This document shows positions 24,820-27,577 of a stretch of 27,577 nucleotides of DNA, one piece after another. The stretch comes from RBG-16-66-20 sp049651845 (GTDB lineage Bacteria > Pseudomonadota > Gammaproteobacteria > Burkholderiales > SG8-39): NCBI GenBank assembly GCA_049651845.1, contig JBASCW010000171.1, positions 1 to 27,577 of the forward strand, read 5' to 3'. The first letter of the stretch is position 1. The number at the start of each line of letters is the position of its first letter. A program made the position numbers and the translations under genes. The notes under the pieces were generated by a model that was not told where the DNA came from, made no database searches, and saw only the letters and a list, made by a program, of their open reading frames with translations.

Positions 24820-25107
24820 CTAGGTTCCCTCGACCAGGATCGCCTTCGTATTCGCGGCTTTGAGCCGCATTGCGAGCGCGGGCGCGTAGTCGCTCGAGCT
24901 GTGCCACTTGCGCGCCTGATCCATGCTCGGGAACTCGAGCACCACGATGCGCTTCGGCGTCCAGCCACCCTCCAGCGTTGCCGTGGCGCCGCCGCGCACC
25001 ACGTATTTCCCGCCGTGCTTGGCGATGGTCGCGGGAACCAGCTTGCGGTATTCCTCGAACAATGAGGCGTCGTGCACGTCGACTTCTGCGATCAGGTAGG
25101 CAGCCAC
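24820..25107 (-). CDS. DUF1330 family protein
   Basis: This 95-residue protein is of the DUF1330 type (dimeric alpha/beta-barrel fold). It has MAAYLIAEVDVHDASLFEEYRK, PATIAKHGGKYVVRGG, PKRIVVLEFPSMDQARKWHSS and SDYAPALAMR, all typical. The biochemical function is unknown. It lies 14 bp downstream of chrA on the same strand and may be co-transcribed. It ends 3 bp from the end of the convergent FDH operon, so no terminator space is visible between them. Confidence 0.9.
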   Translation of the reverse strand: MAAYLIAEVDVHDASLFEEYRKLVPATIAKHGGKYVVRGGATATLEGGWTPKRIVVLEFPSMDQARKWHSSSDYAPALAMRLKAANTKAILVEGT

Positions 25108-25121
25108 GGAACTCTCCCCAT

Positions 25122-26468
25122 TCAGTTAGTGCCGAGCAGGAATCGTACCGCGATCCCGAGCGCGGCCATGATCGCCACCAGCTCGACCAGCCCGCGATGG
25201 AAGCGGAATGCGAGCGCCGCCGCCACCAACGCGAGCGCCGCCGCCCTGAGATCGATCGACCCGGGGTCGAAGGCATACCAGCGCAGCGGCCCGGCGCGCA
25301 TTTCCTCGATCTGCGCGAACAGCACGTGCAGCACGAACCAGATCGTGAGATTGAGGATCACGCCGACCACGGCGGCCGTGATCGCCGCCAGCGCGCCCGA
25401 CAGGCGATGGTTGGCGCGCAGCTGCTCGATGAACGGCGCGCCGGCGAAGATCAGCAGCATCGGCGGCAAGAAGGTCACCCAGGTCGTCAGTGCCGAGCCG
25501 ATCACGCCTGCAACGACGGGCGAGAACGGCTCAGCGGCGCGGTAGGCGCCGAGGAAGCCGACGAATTGCGTCACCTTGATGAGCGGTCCGGGCAGGGTTT
25601 CGGCGAGTCCCAGCCCGTCCACCATCTCGGGCGCGGTCATCCAGCGGTAGGTCTCGACCGCTTCCTGCGCCATGTAGGACAGCAGCGCGTAGGCACCGCC
25701 GAAGCTCACCACGGCGAGCTTGGAGAAGAACAGGCCGATGTCGGCGAGCACGTGGCCGGCGCCCAGCAGCAGGACGGCGAGCGCGACCGGCGCCCACCAC
25801 AGCATCAGCCCGACCACCGACACCGTTGCAGCGTGGCGCCAGCGGCCCGGCGCGGCGGGAATCACGGGGTGCTCCCCGGGTTTCAGCCCGAGCAGCGCGG
25901 GCGGCGCGAAGTACCCGACAAAAGCGGCGGCAGCGACGATGAGAGGGAAGGACAGGTCGAGGAAGAAGATGCCGACGTAGGCGGCGCCCGCGAGGCCGAC
26001 CAGCAGCCGCGTCTTGAGCGCGCGGCGGCCGATGCGGATCAGCGCCTCGACCACGATCACCAGCACCGCCGCCTTGATGCCGTAGAGCGCGCCGTCGATG
26101 ACCGGCACGCCGCGCCCGAGCACGTAGACCAGGCTGACGGCCAGCATCACGAGCGCGCCGGGCAGCACGAACAGGATGCCCGCCGCGAGCCCGCCGCGCA
26201 TGCCGTGCAGCAGCCAGCCTACGTAGGTGGCGAGCTTCTGCGCCTCGGGGCCGGGCAGGAGCATGCAGAAATTGAGCGCGTGCAGGTAGCGCGATTCCTC
26301 GACCCATTTCTTCTCGTCGACGAGGATGCGGTGCATCAGCGCGATCTGGCCCGCCGGGCCGCCGAAGCCGATGCAGCCGATCTTCAGCCAGACGCGCAGC
26401 GCCTCGCCGAAATCTACCTGTAGAGGTCTGGGTTCCACGTATGGACCTCGGCCTTGCCTTTCCTGCAC
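25122..26468 (-). CDS. chrA: Chromate efflux transporter ChrA
   Basis: ChrA is an inner-membrane transporter that expels chromate using the proton-motive force. It has 448 residues with two homologous halves. The first CHR half opens with LKIGCIGFGGPAGQIALMH (residues 28-46) and contains ALNFCMLLPGPEAQKLATY. The second opens with FFSKLAVVSFGGAYALLSY and contains GLGLAETLPGPLIKVTQF. About ten helices are expected. The start is GTG at 26468, overlapping chrB by 55 bases; another GTG at 26438 is possible. With chrB upstream it forms a chromate resistance pair. Confidence 0.93.
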   Translation of the reverse strand: MQERQGRGPYVEPRPLQVDFGEALRVWLKIGCIGFGGPAGQIALMHRILVDEKKWVEESRYLHALNFCMLLPGPEAQKLATYVGWLLHGMRGGLAAGILFVLPGALVMLAVSLVYVLGRGVPVIDGALYGIKAAVLVIVVEALIRIGRRALKTRLLVGLAGAAYVGIFFLDLSFPLIVAAAAFVGYFAPPALLGLKPGEHPVIPAAPGRWRHAATVSVVGLMLWWAPVALAVLLLGAGHVLADIGLFFSKLAVVSFGGAYALLSYMAQEAVETYRWMTAPEMVDGLGLAETLPGPLIKVTQFVGFLGAYRAAEPFSPVVAGVIGSALTTWVTFLPPMLLIFAGAPFIEQLRANHRLSGALAAITAAVVGVILNLTIWFVLHVLFAQIEEMRAGPLRWYAFDPGSIDLRAAALALVAAALAFRFHRGLVELVAIMAALGIAVRFLLGTN

Positions 26469-27196
26469 CAGCTGTAGAGGGCGTCGTAAACGATCATGCC
26501 TTGCTCGAGCATTTCAAGATCGTTCTTGTAGTTCAGGGATAAACCAAAGGAAACTGCTGCGAGTCCAGCCGCCTGCGGCGCGAGATCCATGCGGTTGGTG
26601 TCGGCGCCGCGCACGATCAGCGCGAGCTCGTCCAGCGCCGGGTCCCGCAGGCGGAAATGCCGGATGAAGGCGTCGAAGCTGCATAGCTCGCCGTCGTGCG
26701 AAAACTCGACGTCGGGAATGTCGTAGGGGACGGCTTGGCGCTCGGCAGCGACGCGCTTTACCTCCGGCGTCGGTACGTAGAGGAATTCGGCCTCCGGGTC
26801 GATGAAACGGCGCACGAGCCAGGGGCAGGCGATGCGGTCGATCTTGGGCCGCTCGCGCGTCACCCAGAGCGAACTCGTGCCTTTGGGCTTGCCGAACAGT
26901 TCGCCGCCCGCTGCGCGCCAGCCTTCGATGCCGCCCTCGAGAAAGCGCGCACCGAGCGCCTTGGCAGCGCCTTGACTGACTTCATGCCCGTGCACGCAGT
27001 ACACGACGATCTCGGCGTCCTGCGGCAGCGTCTTCTTCCATTCTTCCACGCGCAGCGGGTCGCGCCGCAGCGCACCGCGAATGAGATCCGGCGCGCCCAA
27101 GAACGTCGGGCCCTTGCGCACGTCGACGACCAGCGGCGGGCGCGTCGAGGCGAGGGACTGGCGAAGGGATGCTGCGGTGATGGCGGGCGCGTCCAT
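26414..27196 (-). CDS. chrB: Rhodanese-ChrB chromate resistance fusion protein
   Basis: This 260-residue protein has two parts. Residues 1-100 form a rhodanese-like domain (PLVVDVRKGPTFLGAPDLIRG, active-loop C67 in YCVHGHEVSQ). Residues 110-260 form the ChrB C-terminal domain (DRIACPWLVRRFIDPEAEFLYVP; GELCSFDAFIRHFRL; DEALALIVRGADTNR is similar to the family). ChrB proteins regulate or assist chromate efflux. This arrangement lacks the DNA-binding N-terminus of Ochrobactrum ChrB. I chose the ATG at 27196, with AAGGAGA upstream, over a longer frame to 27313. It is followed by chrA with an overlap. Confidence 0.88.
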   Translation of the reverse strand: MDAPAITAASLRQSLASTRPPLVVDVRKGPTFLGAPDLIRGALRRDPLRVEEWKKTLPQDAEIVVYCVHGHEVSQGAAKALGARFLEGGIEGWRAAGGELFGKPKGTSSLWVTRERPKIDRIACPWLVRRFIDPEAEFLYVPTPEVKRVAAERQAVPYDIPDVEFSHDGELCSFDAFIRHFRLRDPALDELALIVRGADTNRMDLAPQAAGLAAVSFGLSLNYKNDLEMLEQGMIVYDALYSWCRKGKAEVHTWNPDLYR

Positions 27197-27309
27197 GGCT
27201 CTCTCCTTAAGAGTCCTGCAGAGCTTGGACGCACCGGCGTCTTGAGCGAACGGAACGGGGAGTCTGCTTTCCCCGCGCGGCGAAGAATGCGCGCAAGGAC
27301 ACCCCGATG

Positions 27310-27577
27310 TCAAGCCGCCCGCTTGCGCGGGCGCGGTTGCTTGAGCCAGGCGAGTGCCGCCGTGAGCGCCTCGCGGTTGCCCGCGCTCGAGGCGTCGTAG
27401 CCCGGGAGCTGCGCGGCGCCTTGCGTGAATTCGCGGCTGCGCATCGCGGCAAGCAGCAGCTGCAGCGGCGCGTCGCGGAAGCTGCGCCGCGGCAGTGCGA
27501 GGTAATAGCGCTCGGTCGCCAGCGGGACGAATTCGAGCGCATAGCGCGCCGCTGCGGCGCGCAAGCCGAAGCCGGCT
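27310..27577 (-). CDS. C-terminal part of a protein with a PBP-like ligand domain, probably a regulator (cut by window edge)
   Basis: Only the last 88 residues are visible: GFGLRAAAARYALEFVPLAT, ERYYLALPRRSFRD, PLQLLLAAMRSREFTQ and LPGYDASSAGNRE. This is the end of a periplasmic-binding-protein-like (PBP_like) domain of the type that binds oxyanions such as molybdate. In formate dehydrogenase neighbourhoods it is often fused to a ModE-like or other HTH DNA-binding domain. The HTH would lie outside the window, so the regulator role is inferred. The tail KQPRPRKRAA is basic. The 113-bp gap after it (27197-27309) shows a GC-rich 6-bp hairpin without a T-run. Confidence 0.7.
   Translation of the reverse strand, partial: AGFGLRAAAARYALEFVPLATERYYLALPRRSFRDAPLQLLLAAMRSREFTQGAAQLPGYDASSAGNREALTAALAWLKQPRPRKRAA

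Noticed and set aside
27254..27275. Hairpin CGGGGA/TCCCCG between chrB and the right-edge gene as a terminator
   Set aside because: The stem is only six pairs and no T-run follows on either strand.

Overview
The window is GC-rich (roughly two-thirds G+C by eye) with tightly packed operons. Gene content and protein sequences suggest a betaproteobacterium: a ccm cytochrome c maturation operon, a membrane-bound molybdenum formate dehydrogenase with DUF3305/DUF3306 partners, and a Neisseria-like type II-C CRISPR-Cas9 locus. The genus cannot be named from the sequence alone.

Layout. (1) 1-4024, minus strand: ccmA-ccmB-ccmC-ccmD-ccmE-ccmF in transcription order. ccmF runs off the left edge, and ccmD is a very small gene with a GTG start. 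(2) 4100-5296, plus: a 12-TM MFS transporter. (3) 5325-10898: a complete type II-C system. It has 13 repeats and 12 spacers of exactly 30 nt transcribed rightward into an intrinsic terminator. cas9-cas1-cas2 lie on the minus strand (cas2 nearest the array). A compact tracrRNA lies beyond the cas9 start with its own promoter and terminator on the plus strand. (4) 10931-11492, plus: a two-gene unit of unknown function (DUF6883-like and DUF4926-like). (5) 11493-15484, minus: moaA-fdhD-transglutaminase-like protein-acyl-CoA dehydrogenase-like protein. (6) 15564-24816, plus: the formate dehydrogenase region. First come DUF3305, DUF3306, a polyferredoxin and a TorD chaperone. After a 181-bp gap follow a small Tat-signal protein, the catalytic alpha subunit (Cys form, not selenocysteine), the beta subunit, a small lipoprotein, the gamma cytochrome b subunit and a small secreted Lys/Ala-rich protein. 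(7) 24820-27196, minus: a DUF1330 protein, then chrB-chrA (chromate resistance). (8) 27310-right edge, minus: the C-terminal end of a protein with a periplasmic-binding-protein-like ligand domain, probably a regulator.

How the genes fit together. MoaA starts molybdopterin synthesis. FdhD delivers sulfur to the bis-MGD cofactor of formate dehydrogenase. TorD and the Tat-signal proteins serve maturation and export. The alpha-beta-gamma enzyme passes electrons from formate to the quinone pool. The ccm genes make the c-type cytochromes likely to work further down the respiratory chain. The CRISPR block sits between core genes and looks like an acquired cassette.

The points most worth following are: the short tracrRNA with a reduced central hairpin; the tracrRNA promoter whose -10 box overlaps the first possible cas9 start codon, so that the cas9 mRNA leader would be antisense to the tracrRNA; the first CRISPR repeat merged into a 15-bp inverted repeat; repeats that keep TACAAT but lack the extended -10 TG known in Neisseria; and the DUF6883/DUF4926 pair beside the tracrRNA gene.
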